64,000 nucleotides of DNA from positions 62,448,816 through 62,512,815 of the forward strand of contig NC_030826.1 of the NCBI RefSeq assembly GCF_001704415.2, written 5' to 3'. Shown one piece after another: positions 12,441 through 24,326 of the stretch; within the stretch, counting starts at the first letter, position 1, and every line of letters starts with the position of its first letter. The stretch is from Capra hircus (Eukaryota; Chordata; Mammalia; Artiodactyla; Bovidae). The notes below the pieces were generated by a model, which was not told the origin of the DNA, did not search any database, and saw only the letters and a program-made list of their open reading frames with translations. Position numbers and translations under genes: made by a program.

Positions 12441-13560
12441 GCCATTATTATTTTTTACAGATACATATCCAGAGGTACATTCTAACATACAGAATTTATA
12501 AATTCATATTGCACATGTCACATTTATCTGTACACAGCAGATGATGGGCCTTGCCAAGAGAACAAGTAGAAAGGTAAGATATTCTAATGACTCCAAGTCA
12601 TTCTGACAAGTTTTCATCTTTACTAGACTCCTTTGGTGTCACAAATGACATCCAATAATGGCTTTAATGATGAAAGACAGAAGATATTTTAACTTTCCTA
12701 ATCTTTTTTTTGGGGGGTGGGGGGCTGGTAATTACAGACTTAGCAGCAACTTGCAAACACAGCGAAAGGAGTTCCATTTAACCTCTACCCGCATTCCCCA
12801 AATGTTAACACTAGCACATTCACGTCATCATTGTTTGTATATCAATTCTTGTCTGAAACATTTGAGAATGAGTTGCAGAGGCACTGCCCCTCTACCCAGG
12901 AACACTTTAAGTGGCTATTTCCTAAAAACAAGGGCTTATGTGCAAAGTAACCACAGGAAGACAAGCAAAATTCACCCTCATACAATACTATTAGCTAACC
13001 TATAGGCTTTCTTCAGATTTTACCAATTGGCCCAATAATGTCCTTTAATACCCCAAAAGACAAACAAGAGCAAACCCCAAATTATATGTTGTCGTCAGTT
13101 CTAGTGTCTTCCTAGTCCTTTTCAACCTGCAAAAATTTCTGTCTTGCCCTGTTTTACCTAGCCTTGACATTTTTGAGGAGTCGGTTATTTTATGAAAAGT
13201 CCCTCCATTTGGGTGCTTCTGATGCTTTTCTCACAATTAGATTCATTTTTTTGTATTTTTGCGCCAGAATCTTCCAGAAGTACTGCTGTGTGTCTCAGCG
13301 TGTCGTTTCATGAGGCGTATATGGAGGCCACTGTCTCATTACTGGGGATGTTGACGGTGATCGTGGGTTGGAATGGTGTCTGCTCTGAAAATTATTCTTC
13401 TTGTAAAATTATTAGTACCTTTGAAAAAGGCCCTTGGACCCAATTCCAGTATGTGTGTGTGTGTTTAGGCTTCCCACACCAACAGGCAATTCTTAGACAC
13501 AAGTGGGGTGTCCAAGAATTCAACCCAACTCTGACACTTACTTGGAAATAAAATCAGGCT
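12441..13560. repeat. Old dispersed repeats, family unsure
   Basis: The stretch 12830-13450 (CCTTGACATTTTTGAGGAGTC followed by a TTATTTTATGAAAAGTCCC block) resembles a mammal-wide interspersed repeat that I cannot name securely. The remainder is AT-rich with a G-run near 12708-12723. No gene. Confidence 0.3.
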
Positions 13561-14235
13561 CATCCCACAAGATGGGCCTCCACTTCAGATGCCAGTCACA
13601 AGCCCAGGTTATTTTTACCTGTGCTTCTGACAACTGACTACAAATCAGAGGCTCCCACAACCCCTCCTTGGGTTTGATTAAGTTTTTAGAATGGCTCACA
13701 GAACTCAGGAAAACTTGTCTGCTCACCAGACTACAAAAAGGGTATTAAAGGATACGAACCAGCCACTAGATAAGATTCACAGCATGAGGTATGGGAAGGG
13801 GTCCCTCCACTCACACATCTCCCCGTGTTCACCAGCCCAGAAGCTCCCCAAACCCTCTCCTGTGGGGTTTTTTTGGAGGCTTCCTTAGACACAATCGATT
13901 AAATCGTTGGCCATTGGTGACTCACTGCACCTGCAGCCCCCTACCACTGAGACAGGGGTGATACTGAAGTTCCAACCCTCTAATATCATGGTTTTCCGGG
14001 CAGCTGATGCCCACTCTTGGGTGGGATCCAAGAGTCACTTTCCCCAAAGTGTTTTGAGGAGCTGAGGAAGGACCAAATATCATCCCACTTGTCTTATAGC
14101 TCAAGAAATCCCAAATATTTGGGGAGCGGGGAGCCAGAACTGTAGATGAAGTCCAAATATATGAGAAATAAATTTTTTAATCATCCGAATGATCAAATAC
14201 TTATCTCTGTTAAATCATGATGTCACAATCTTGTG
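13561..14235. repeat. Old dispersed repeat, family unsure
   Basis: AGAATGGCTCACAGAACTCAGG (near 13688), a GAGGCTTCC block and GTTGGCCATTGGTGACTCACT (near 13905) are landmarks of a common mammalian repeat. I recall the pattern but not the family. No coding signal. Confidence 0.3.
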
Positions 14236-14239
14236 GAAA

Positions 14240-14618
14240 GACACTTCGAGACGGTGTAGTTGTTTAGTCACTAAGTCATGTCCAACCCTGCGACCCCATG
14301 GACTGTAGCTTGCCAAGCTCCTCTGTCTGTGGAATCATCCAGACTAGAATACTGGAGTTGGAGAAGGCAATGGCACCCCACTCCAGGACTCTTGCCTGGA
14401 AAATCCCATGGATGGAGGAGCCTGGTAGGCTGCAGTCCATGGGGTCGCTAAGAGTCGGGCACGACTGAGCGACTTCACTTTCACTTTTCACTTTCATGCA
14501 TTGGAGAAGGAAATGGCAACCCACTCCAGTGCTCTTGCCTGGAGAATCCCGGGGACGGCGGAGCCTGGTGGGCTGCCGTCTATGGGGTTGCACAGAGTCG
14601 GACACGACTGGAGCAACT

Positions 14619-14659
<41 letters not shown>

Positions 14660-14772
14660 TGCTGGAGTGGGTTGCCATTCCCTTCACCAGGGGATCTTCC
14701 TGGGCCAGGGTTAGACCTGTGTGTCTCCTGCACTGCAGGTGGACTCCTTGCCATTGAGCCACCTGGGAAACC
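14240..14772 (-). mobile_element. Bov-tA SINE split by a Bov-A2
   Basis: A minus-strand Bov-tA runs from 14240 to 14358, is interrupted, and resumes at 14656-14772 (GTGGGTTGCCATTCCC onward to CCACCTGGGAAACC). The interruption is the Bov-A2 at 14359-14655, with a 13-bp duplication of the Bov-tA target on both sides. Confidence 0.9.
14359..14655 (+). mobile_element. Bov-A2 SINE nested in Bov-tA, (CAG)13 tail
   Basis: Complete dimeric Bov-A2 with a tail of thirteen CAG/AGC units (14619-14657). The flanks AGAATACTGGAGT (14346-14358) and AGAATGCTGGAGT (14656-14668) are a 13-bp target duplication with one mismatch. Overlapping poly-Gln, poly-Ala and poly-Leu frames arise from the tail and are not genes. 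Confidence 0.93.
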
Positions 14773-14964
14773 TGATTGGGCAGGTATCCTGCTAATTCTT
14801 CAACTTTCACCCACTAACTTGAGCTTCCAAGCTTCCATTCCTTGCATGAAGAAAATAATACTTTAATGGCTGCCCAATAGTGATATGATAACACTTTTTC
14901 TGTCATATTCTTTCCAAAAGAGGATTGAAATTATTTATTTTAAAAGTTTTTAGTTTATTTAACG

Positions 14965-15120
14965 TGGGTTTGATTCCTGGGTCAGGAGGATCCTCTGAAG
15001 AAGGGCATGGCAACCCACTCCTGTATGCTTACTTGGAGAATCCCATGGACAGAGGAACATGGAGGGCTATAGTCCACGGGGTCGCAGTGAGCTGGACACG
15101 ACTGAAACGACTTAGCAGAA
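14965..15120 (+). mobile_element. Bov-tA SINE, 5'-truncated
   Basis: It starts within the B-box region (GGTTTGATTCCTGGGTC) and runs to GGACACGACTGAAACGACTTAG. Confidence 0.88.
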
Positions 15121-16019
15121 GCTGCTTTATTGGCATGTGAGGGTTGGAATTTTAAGATGAAAGCAAGAACCCAGGTCACTGTCACAGTGAACACTGTAAA
15201 TAAAAATAACTCACTATTAAGAAATCTCTGGGGGCCCAGAGCACGTGTGTGGCGCCATGCCGGGCCACGGATTCAAAAGTGAACGAGATACACCCGGATC
15301 CTCAGGGAGCACGCTGTTTCCGGCGTAGAGGCAGAAATGTGAGCGCGTATTTTCTGCAGCGCAGCAAGGGCCGTTACAGCTGGAGGAGCAGGTACCCTGT
15401 GTGGCAGGGCTGGGTTCCTCCTGAGGAACTTGGAGTGGAATGAGAGCACTTGATTTGCTGTCATAAAGCCACGTTGCACACACTGATTTTTCTGTAGGAT
15501 AACAAACTCTCTGGAAGGCAAAAACGAGCCCTGTCTATCACTGTTTTGACTGACGAACGTGGGAGCGCAGACAGGGCGAGACTACCGCAGAGGATTATGG
15601 GAGCCGCAGGAAAGGAAGAACCAGCTACGTGAGGCGGCCTCCCAGTCCTGAGACCCTCGTAGTCCTAGCCCCCTGTTCGTGGGGGTCTCAGCCCTTTTTA
15701 TGTCAAACGTGAATACCCCCATATTCCCATATTGCATCAGTTGGTGTGTATGCACGTTAGTTTCAGATGAGCTGGTTTCCATTGTCTCGTTGACATGATA
15801 TTCTGTTTTGTCAGCTTTTATTTATTTCAAATCTTTACAGTTTAAACCCAATTCATTTTTTTTTTTTAGGTCTCAAAAAATATATATATCTTTTTGTAGA
15901 TTCTCGCAAAGCTCCTAGGCCCTAGGAACTGCATCTGAAATAACTGGTCAATTATTTTTAAGTTGCAAGAAGTTTTATTTGTCTCGGAGACAAATATCTC
16001 TGAATTAATCAAACTTCTT
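15121..16019. other. Mostly unassigned; possible old repeat
   Basis: The part near 15236-15340 (GATTCAAAAGTGAACGAGATACA, then CTCAGGGAGC) resembles a common L2-type mammalian repeat, here with added CpGs. There is a T run near 15857-15868. No gene recognised. Confidence 0.3.
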
Positions 16020-17470
16020 TTCAAAAAAACTTTATTGAGACAAAATTCACCCATTTAAAGTATAGGATTCAGTGGTCTTCAGTACATTCAGAGTTGTGTA
16101 ACCAACACCACTATCTAATTTTAGAGCATTTCATCACTGCAGAAAGAAACCTTGTAGCCACTTGAAGTCACTCCCCACCCTTCCCCTGGTCCCTGGAAAC
16201 CACCAAACTACTTTTTGTCTCTATAGATTTGCCTCTTGTGGACATTTCATGTAAATGGAAAACATGTAATGCCAGGTCTTTTGCGGCAGTCTTCTTTCAA
16301 CTCCGCCTAATGCTCCGGTTCCTCCCTGCTGCAGCCTGTCGGAGCTTCATCCCTTTTCACTGTGAGCAGTGCATCAGACTGTGTGGAAATAGCACAGTTT
16401 ATTTATCCATTCACCAGTTGACAGGCAGTTGGCTTGTGCCCAGTTTTTGGCTATTGTGAACAACACTGCTGTGAACATTTCGTGCAAGTCTTTGTATGGA
16501 CATTTTCTTAAGAGTGAAATCGCTGTGTCATGTGGGAACATTAAGAGAAGTTGCCAAACTGTCCAGGGGTTGCACCATTTTACATTCCAGCAGTGAATGA
16601 GAGTTCCATTTCTCTCCATCCTCACCAACACTTGCTGTTGTCTTTCCTATTCTAGTCCCCCTAGTAGGTATGAAGTGGTATCTCATTTTGGTTTCATTTG
16701 CATTTCCCTAATGACTGATGATGTTGAACATCTTTTCACGTGATTACTGACCATTTGTATGTCTTCACTGAGAACTGTTTCTTCAAATCCTTTGCCCATT
16801 TTTTTAAAAATGGAAATATTTGTTTTCTTCTTAGGCTGTAAGAGTTCTTTCTTTATATATTCTGGATAAAAGTCCCTTATCAGTTATATAATATGTTAAC
16901 TTTTTCTGTTCTGTGAGTTATCTTTTCACTTTCTGGATGATGTTATTTGAAGTGTAAAAGTTTTTAACTTTGATAAAGTCCAATTTGTGAATTTTTCCTT
17001 TTATCATTTGTGCATTTGATGTCATATCTAACAAACTGTTGCCTAACCCTAGATCATATTTATTCCCCTTTTCCTCTAAGACTTTTATAACTTTAACTCT
17101 CACATTTAAGTCTATTTGCCATTTTGAGTTAATGTTTGTGTATGGTATAAGATATGAATTCCACTTAATTCCTTTCAAATAAATTTTAAAAAATATTTAT
17201 TTGTTTATTTATTTGGCTACACCAAAGCTTAGTTGCAGTACACAGAATCTTTGCTGCAGCATGTGGGATCCAGTACCCCCACCAGGGATGGGAGCTGGGC
17301 CCACTGTGTGAGGAGCACAGAGTCTAGCTGCTAGGCCACCAAGGAAGTCCCTCAACTTAGCTCTTTTAAATGTGGATATTCAGTTGTCCCAGCAACAGTT
17401 GTTGAAAAGACTACTTTTCCCCTCATTGACTTGTCTTAGCACCTGAGTTTTACAATAGTTCTGAGAAATT
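16020..17470 (-). mobile_element. Old L1, 3' end and ORF2 part
   Basis: On the plus strand it begins with the L1 3'-end landmark CTTTATTGAGACAAAATTCAC and passes through GTGAACAACACTGCTGTGAACATT, AATGACTGATGATGTTGAACATC and TATTCAGTTGTCCCAGCA, in the order expected for an inverted L1. A CHR SINE interrupts it at 17180-17351, after which L1 resumes until the BovB. Confidence 0.82.
17180..17351 (-). mobile_element. CHR-type SINE nested in L1
   Basis: TTTGGCTACACCAAAGCTTAG, an ATGTGGGATCCAGTACC block, CAGGGATGG and CACCAAGGAAGTCCC match the tRNA-derived cetartiodactyl CHR SINE read in reverse. Confidence 0.8.
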
Positions 17471-17471
17471 G

Positions 17472-18760
17472 CTGTTGTTGTCCAGTCGCTAGGTCCTGGC
17501 CAACTCTTTGCAACCCCATGAACTACAGCACAGCAGGCTTCCCTGTCCTTCACTATCTCCCGGATCTTGCTCAGACTCACGTCCATTGAGTTGGTGATAC
17601 CATCCAATCCTTTGTCCATCTCATCCTCTGTCACCATCTTATCCTTTGTCGCCCCCTTCTCCTCCTGCCCTCAATCTCTCCCAGCATCAGGGTCTTTTCC
17701 AATGAGTTGCCTCTTTGCATCAGGTGGCCAGACTATTGGAGCTTCCACTTCAGCATCAGTTCTTCCAATGAAGATGCAGAGTTGATTTCCTTTAGGATTG
17801 ACTGGTTGGATCTCCTTGTAGTCCAAGGGACTCTCAAGAGTCTTCTCCAACACCACAGTTCAAAAGCATCAATTATTTGGTACTCAGCCTTCTTTATGGT
17901 CGAGCTCACATCCATGCATGATACTGGAAAAACCATAGCTTTGACTATAGGGACTTTTGTTGACAAAGCAACATCTCTGCTTTTTAATATGCTGTCTAGG
18001 TTGGTCACAGCTTTTCTTCCAGTGAGCAAGCATCTTAATTTTGTGGCTGCAGTCACCATCTGCAGTGATTTTGGAGCCCAAGAAAATAAACTCTGTCACT
18101 GTTTCCATTGTTTCTCCATCTATTTGCCATGAAGTGATGGGACCGGATGCCATGATCTTCGAACAATGAGTTTTAAGCCAGATTTTTCACTCTGCTCTTT
18201 CACCTTCATCAGGAGACTCTTTAGTTCCTTTTTGCTTTCTGTGATAAGGGTGGTATCATCTGTATATCTGAAGTTATTGATATTTCTCCTGGAAGTTTTG
18301 ATTCCAGCTTGTGCTTCATCCAGCTGGACATTTCACACAATGTACTCTGCATATCAGTTAAATAAGCAGGGTGACAATATACAGCCTTGACGTACTCCTT
18401 TTCCTATCTGGAACCTGTCCATTGTTCCATTTTCGGTTCTAACTGTTGCTTCTTGACCTGGATACAGGTTTCTCAGGAGGCAGATAATGTGGTCTGGGAT
18501 TCCCATCTCTTTGAGAATTTTCCACAATTTGTTGTGATCCAAACAGTCAAAGGCTTTAGTGTAGTCAATGAAGCAGAAGTAGATGTTTTTGTGGAATTCT
18601 CTCACTTTTCCTGTGATCCAGTGGATGTTGGCAATTTGATTTCTGGTTCCTCTACCTTTTCTAAATCCAGCTTGAACATCTGGAAGTTCTCGGTTCACAT
18701 ACTGTTGAAACCTGGCTTGGAGAATCTTGAGCATAACTTTCCTAGTGTGTGAAATGAGGC
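17472..18760 (-). mobile_element. BovB LINE, 3' portion of twin-primed copy
   Basis: Minus-strand BovB from the 3' end (17472) up through RT. A 126-codon piece (18354-18734) contains the AFDCLDHNKLWKILKEMG and RQGCILSPCLFN blocks (RT fingers/palm). It stops upstream at the HTRKVMLKIL block near 18750. The missing upstream ORF follows immediately, but in the opposite orientation, making one element with a 5' inversion. Confidence 0.93.
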
Positions 18761-19690
18761 AGTGATCAAAATCATTCCCAAGAAAAAGAAATGCAAACAG
18801 GCAAAATGGCTGTCTGAGGAGGGCTTACAAATAGCTGAGAGAAGAAGAGAAGCAAAGGCCAAGGAGAGAAGGAAAGCTATACCCTTCTGATGCAAAGGTC
18901 CAAAGAATAGCAAGGAGAGATAAGAAAACCTTCTTAATTGGGCTTACAAATAGCTGAGAAAAGAAGAGAAGCAAAGGCAAAGGAGAGAAGGAAAGCTATA
19001 TCCTTCTGATGCAAAGGTCCAAAGAATAGAAAGGAGAGATAAGAAAACCTTCCTAATTGGGCTTACAAATAGCTGAGAGAAGAAGAGAAGCAAAGGCAAA
19101 GGAGAAAAGGAAAGCTATACCCTTCTGATGCAAAGGTCCAAAGAATAGCAAGGAGAGATAAGAAAACCTTCCTAATTGATCAATGCAGAGAAATAGAGGA
19201 AAACAATAGAATGGGAAAGAGTAGAGATCTCTTCAAGAAAACTAGAGATACCAAGGGAAAATTTTGTACAAAGATGGGCACAATAAAGGACAAACGGTAT
19301 GGAGTTAACAGAAGCAGAAGATATTAAGAAGAGGTGGCAAGAACACACAGAAGAACTGTACAAAAAAAGATCGTATTGACCTAGATAACCAAGATCATGT
19401 GATCACTCACCTAGAGTCAGACATCCTGGAGTGCTAAGTCAAGTGGGCCTTAGGAAGCATCACTAAGAACAAAACTAGCGGAGGTGATGGAATTCCAGCT
19501 GAGCTATTTCAAATCCTAAAAGATGATGCTGTTAAAGTGTTGCACTCAATATGCCAGCAAATTTGGAAAACTCAGCAGTGGCCACAGGACTGGAAAAGAT
19601 CAGTTTTCATTCCAATCCCAAACAAAGGCAATGCCAAAGAATATTCAAACTACTGCACAGTTGCACTCATCTCACACGCTAGCAAAAGTA
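18761..19690 (+). mobile_element. BovB LINE, inverted 5' portion
   Basis: Plus-strand BovB ORF that precedes the RT: AKWLSEEGLQIAE-like near 18808, then the triplicated segment, then the WKTQQWPQDWKRSVFIPI block (19564 on), ending at ISHASK (19688). In element coordinates its end meets the start of the 17472-18760 portion with an overlap of roughly 25 bp. That is the hallmark of twin priming during target-primed reverse transcription. Confidence 0.92.
18821..19177 (+). repeat. 119-bp tandem triplication inside BovB
   Basis: Three head-to-tail copies start with GGGCTTACAAATAGCTGAGA at 18821, 18940 and 19059, each 119 bp and differing by only a few bases. Because 119 is not a multiple of three, each extra copy shifts the ORF. 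Confidence 0.95.
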
Positions 19691-19965
19691 GGAACGGCTA
19701 CTATGAAAGATTGGAAAGGCGGCAGCTCAGCAGTTAAGATTTGGGCATTCACTGCAATGAGGCTTCATCTGTACTCACTGACTTGTAAAACTATGCACAA
19801 CGCAAAATGGGAGCCCCTGCACTCTCCCTGGTGATGCAGTTTGCCAGGATCCAGCAAGGGCCTAGGAATGGGAGGAATTATCTGTGGATTCCAACGCAAG
19901 GAGTTTGGAGCAGGGACTTCAGGCCAAAGAGATAGATGGGCCAAAACCGCAGTGAAATAGAGAGA
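19691..19965. other. Unassigned sequence
   Basis: No recognised gene or repeat between the twin-primed BovB and a Bov-tA fragment. Confidence 0.35.
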
Positions 19966-20085
19966 TATGCTGTTTAGTTGCTAAGTCGTGTCCAACTCTT
20001 TGTGGCCACATGGACCATAGCCTACCAGGCTCCTCTTGTCCGTGGGATTCTCCAGGCAAGAATACTGGATGGAGAGATGTATCAG
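19966..20085 (-). mobile_element. Bov-tA SINE fragment
   Basis: TTGCTAAGTCGTGTCCAACTC to GGCAAGAATACTGGA is the BovB-derived 3' half of Bov-tA, in reverse. The tRNA-like head is missing. Confidence 0.85.
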
Positions 20086-20715
20086 GAACCCAATGTCAGG
20101 ACTTAGGAAGGCAGGATAAAACAGAGACATTAAAACCAGGAGGGTAATAAAACATGAGATAAACCAGAGACGACATTATGATTGGGAGCCTAGGTAACCT
20201 TATAGTTGGATTTAGAGACAAACGGGTATTTTTCCCACTGTCCAGCCTTTTAGAAAGTCCAGGCATTCTCCTTCAAACATTCATTTCTGTGTCTCACAGG
20301 TGGGTTCAAGGCACAGCTGGTCTCAAATTTGGTGCTTATAACATTGTGCTCCTGACACAAGGCATTCATATGCTGAACACCTAGTCTGTGTCCCACACAT
20401 CTGTGGAGTTGAAGGGACCATCACAGCACGAGACAAGAGTCTGTTCTCAGGAGGCTGAGGGGACATCTGTCTGAGAGCACTTCCTGGGATGCTGAGAGCA
20501 CACGGGTCCTGGCATGGTGAGGTCTCTGTTCAGCTTAACCACAGTGGTGATCAACATCCAGCCCCAATTCATAGGCACGTGTCCAGTCAACATAGCTAAT
20601 AGATGAAAAGGCCAGGATTAAAAATCTGGTGCCTTTACTCAGATGCAACTTTTCCTTCTATACCAGCTTCAGAGGCACAGCTGAGAGAGAGAATAAAAAG
20701 GGCTGGAACGGAAAG
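20086..20715. other. Unassigned sequence
   Basis: No gene recognised. The part near 20370-20450 loosely resembles a common old mammalian repeat, not assigned. Confidence 0.35.
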
Positions 20716-20836
20716 GAAAGGGAAGTCGCGCAGTCGTGTCCAACTCTTTGCGACCCCATGGACTGCAGCCTACCAGGCTCCTCTGTCCACGGGATTTTCC
20801 AGGCAAGAGTACTGGAGTAGATTGCCATTTCTGAAA
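20716..20836 (-). mobile_element. Bov-tA SINE fragment
   Basis: The 3' half of Bov-tA in reverse (CAGTCGTGTCCAACTCTTTG to CAAGAGTACTGGAGTAG). Confidence 0.85.
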
Positions 20837-20865
20837 CTTCATTATTTCTGTAAGAAAGAATGATT

Positions 20866-21333
20866 CAGTTCAGTTCAGTTGCTCAGATGTGTCTGACTCT
20901 TTGTGACCCCATGGACTGCAGCACGCTAGGATTCCCTGTCCATCACCAACTCCCTGAGCTTACTCACACTCATGTCCATCGAGTCGGTGATGCCATCCAA
21001 CCCTCTCATCCTCTGTCATCCCCTTCTCCTCCCACCCTCAATCTTTCCCAGCATCGGGGTCTTTTCCATTGAGTCAGCTCTTCGCATCAGGTGGCCAAAG
21101 TATTGAAATTTCAGCTTCAGCGTCAGTCCTTCCAATGAATATTCAGGACTGATTTCCTTTAGGATTGACTGGTTTCATCTCCTTGCAGTACAAGGGACTC
21201 TCAAGAGTCTTCTCCAACACCACACTTCAAAAGCATCAATTGTTCGGCGTTCAGCTTTCTTTATAGTCCAATTTTCACATCCATGACTACTGGAAACCAT
21301 AGCTTTGACTAGATGAACCTTTGTTGGCATAGG
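20866..21333 (-). mobile_element. BovB LINE 3' end, 5'-truncated
   Basis: It begins with CAGTTCAGTTCAGTTGCTCAG and covers the last 150 or so codons plus the 3' end. Homology stops after the block encoding FANKGSS-like residues near 21330. Only the WCWRRLLRV region of the protein remains. Confidence 0.93.
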
Positions 21334-21407
21334 GAAGAAGAAAGAGCAGGAGAGGGGAGGGACACTGGAAGGAAAAGAGGTCACACAGGAGAAGCAGTAA
21401 GAATGAA

Positions 21408-21715
21408 GGGGAGGGACTTGCCTGGTGGTCAAATGTTAAGAACCCACTGGCCAATGCAGGAGGCACAGGTCTGATCCCTGGTCCATGTGGAAGACCCTGT
21501 CTGCCTTGCAACAACTCAGCCTGTATAGCCCAGCTACTGAAGCCTGCATGCCCTAGAGCCTGCGCTCTGCAACACGATAAGCCACAGCAATGAGAAGCCT
21601 GCACATCGCAACTTGAAAGAAGCCCCCACTTACTGAAACTAGAGAAAACCTGCCCAGAACAATGAAGACCTAGGGCAGCCATAAATAAATAAATAAAATT
21701 TTTTAAAAAATTAAA
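21408..21715 (+). mobile_element. CHR-type SINE
   Basis: GGGACTTGCCTGGTGGTC, a GGTCTGATCCCTGG B-box-like block, repeated CC/GCAAC motifs and an A-rich (TAAA)n tail at about 21685-21705 identify a near full-length cetartiodactyl CHR SINE on the plus strand. Confidence 0.88.
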
Positions 21716-21739
21716 AAGAACGGAGGGCTGAGGTAGAGA

Positions 21740-22937
21740 GGGCATCAGTGAAGGTTCTGCAGAGAAACAGGACCAGAAAGATATAGATATACAGAATATA
21801 CAGATTTAGATTCCCGTATCTCCTCCGTGTGTATGTGTGAGAGAGAGACAGTCTAAGGAAGTGGCTCATACAATGCTGGAGGATGCAAAGACTCAAGATC
21901 TGCAGAGCAGGCAGAGGGGACCTCTTCTGTCCAAGATCCCCTGCAGGCATCAGTAACCCCCTCTTCATGGGTCACAGCAAAGAACGCTTACCTGAGTGAC
22001 TGCACATCAGGGGAACCTGTCCAATTACTGGCTCCACAAAGAACAACTAGAGACACTGTGTAGATCGAGAAGGCCGGGGCCTGGGGAGGAGTGCTGGGAG
22101 GGAAGGCTCCCTGGACACAGGCAGACTCTGCCCTCCCCCGGGAAGAAGCCCAGATGACTTGCCCTTTCTTTTTGGCAGCCATTCTGGTTTTCCAAGGGCC
22201 CGAGCAAGTCCTAATTTCCACAGTCCTTATGCTGCTTCTTAACAGTTCTATCCATTCCACTCCCTATTTCTTGCCTACATAGATCTTCTTCTGGAATCTT
22301 TCAGAGGTCATTCTCCCAGCCTCATCTTGTTCCCACTTCAGGGCTACCAACCTACTCCTTCAAATCCTGGTTTCAAATTTATTTCCTTCTTGGCCCCTTC
22401 CCAAGATGCAACACCAGCTTCCACATTACACTGTGACCCAGAATCCAGGTGTGACCCACTGTTGCTTGGGACCCAGTTTCACTCTTGCTCCATTGCCACG
22501 AAACTGCTGACCGAAGCACACGCTCCCTCAAGCCTGGCATTGACGGTGCTCCTGGCCCAGGCTGGAATCCAAGGCCAGATCTGCCAGGGAGAAGAAGTTG
22601 CATAGAGTCTCCCAGTGTGCCTTTGTAGAAACTGGAGCCACCTACCCTGACCTCATCTGCCTCAAAGCTGCCACTACTCTTCTCTTGGACACGAGGATGG
22701 GCTCTTACCACCAGTGTTACACCTCTGTTTCACCTTCAAAAAATAAACTAAGGGCAACCAGCGTCCAGCATTTACATCCAAGAGGAGCAGGCCTGATGGA
22801 GAAGCTGAAATCGTTCTTGGAGGCAGGTTCAGCTACTCATCCTTCAAAGTTCTCTTTGCCATTTCTCTTAGGGAATGTCTTGAGTTTGTCTTGAATCTCC
22901 AAGCCCTAGCCACAAACACCTAGCCATTTGCTACACG
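21740..22937. other. Unassigned, with a possible old repeat at its start
   Basis: 21750-21930 (GTTCTGCAGAGAAACAGGACC, then a TATAGATAT stretch, then GGAAGTGGCTCATACAATGC) follows the pattern of a common old mammalian repeat of uncertain family. The rest shows no gene; frames of 90-110 codons overlap on both strands. Confidence 0.35.
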
Positions 22938-23152
22938 TTGTTGGTGTTGTTTTTTAGTCGGTAAGTCATGTCTGACTCTTTGCGACCCCATGCACTGAGG
23001 CCTACCAGCCTGCTATGTCCCCGGAATTTTCCAAGCAAGAATACTGGAGTGGACTGCCATTTCCTTTTCCAGGGGATCTTCCCGACTCAGGAATTGAACC
23101 CATGTCTCCTGCATTGCAAGCAGATTCTTTACCACACAGCCACCACGGGTAG
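22938..23152 (-). mobile_element. Bov-tA SINE
   Basis: Reverse Bov-tA from GTTTTTTAGTCGGTAAGTCATG through GAATTGAACCCATGTCTCC to the tRNA-like head at ACCACACAGCCACCA. Confidence 0.9.
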
Positions 23153-24326
23153 ATTGAGTACACTTTACTTTGCTACTTGTAAAGTATACTAAATCTATCG
23201 AATCCTGAATACAATTCAACCTTTTTCTTTTGCCAATTTAGAAACAGCATATTCTGTGTTGTATTAGAGATTTTTTTTTTGAGATCTCTCTGTTCCCTCT
23301 CTGCAGGCAGCTCTTGCGGGTAAACCCCTTCCTTTTCCCAGACTCCCTACTCTCTCCCCCATCCATCACCCTCCTTTACAGGAAGGATCAAGCCTCAATT
23401 CCCTCTTTCTCCTTCTTTTGTCTTACAAACTTCACAAGCCTCTGGTGTCAAAAGGAAGTTGAGGCCTTTCTCCTCGCCGGGTTACCGGTGCCTCTGCAGC
23501 GTGGCCAGAGTGCTGCAGGAACTCAGTGCTTCCCAGGGAGAGGGGACGAATCAGCTCTGATTTCAAAGATGGGGGAGTTCCACTTGGAACAGCCGCTGGT
23601 TTCTCTTTGCCTGTTTAAAACCAAGCATCTCTTGTCTTGACCAGGACTAGTTTTCTCCTCGAACCCCCTCCTTTCTAGACTCCATGGGAATTTGCGTTCC
23701 CTCTTCTAACACAGCTTTGATGGTCCCATGACTAACCTGCTGAAACCCGCGCTTCGTGAACCTGTGCATTTTCCTTGACCTCCAATGCAAGACAAAGCAC
23801 CCTACCTCAGCTGGCAGTGCTGGTAGTGCAAATTACAAGCAAGTTTCTCTCTGACCACAGGCCTCATTACAACTGCAATTAGCATTCATGCCTCTGCTCT
23901 ACACCCCTCTGGCTGGGGGAGCCCGAGGAAGCACTGTTTGCAAATTCTTTAAAAACTGAACCAGCAAATGTCTGACCTAAATATAAATCTCTAATAACTA
24001 GAACATCGATTACAAAACAACATAAATACAGCAACAAATCTGTGCTTCTTAAGGCTTGATCTGATTGCCTGTGTTAGGCCAGATGATCAGGTTTTCCGTA
24101 CAGACTGTCCTGTGTTCTGCCTTTGAAATACATACATATTATTGGCACCCTGACATTCCCATCTTCGGGTCATCAATTTCAAAATCAGAATTCCCATCGT
24201 AAATCCCCAGGATTGCCCTTTTGAGAGTTTCTGTAAAATTAAGCAAAGGACATTCTAACAGAGGTATTTAGGGTTAGAGCCATTTTGACTAAAGGAAATC
24301 AAGCGACACTATATCTAAAAACCAGC
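23153..24326. other. Unassigned sequence
   Basis: No recognised gene. A 108-codon frame at 23314-23640 lacks any domain or usable context. This stretch is the 5' flank of the endogenous retrovirus. Confidence 0.4.

Noticed and set aside
14496..14866. Frames with poly-Gln, poly-Ala or poly-Leu tracts
   Set aside because: They are three readings of the same CAG tail of a Bov-A2 SINE.
18821..19177. Spaced repeats suggesting a CRISPR-like array
   Set aside because: The copies are directly adjacent 119-bp duplicates of BovB ORF with no spacers, in vertebrate DNA.
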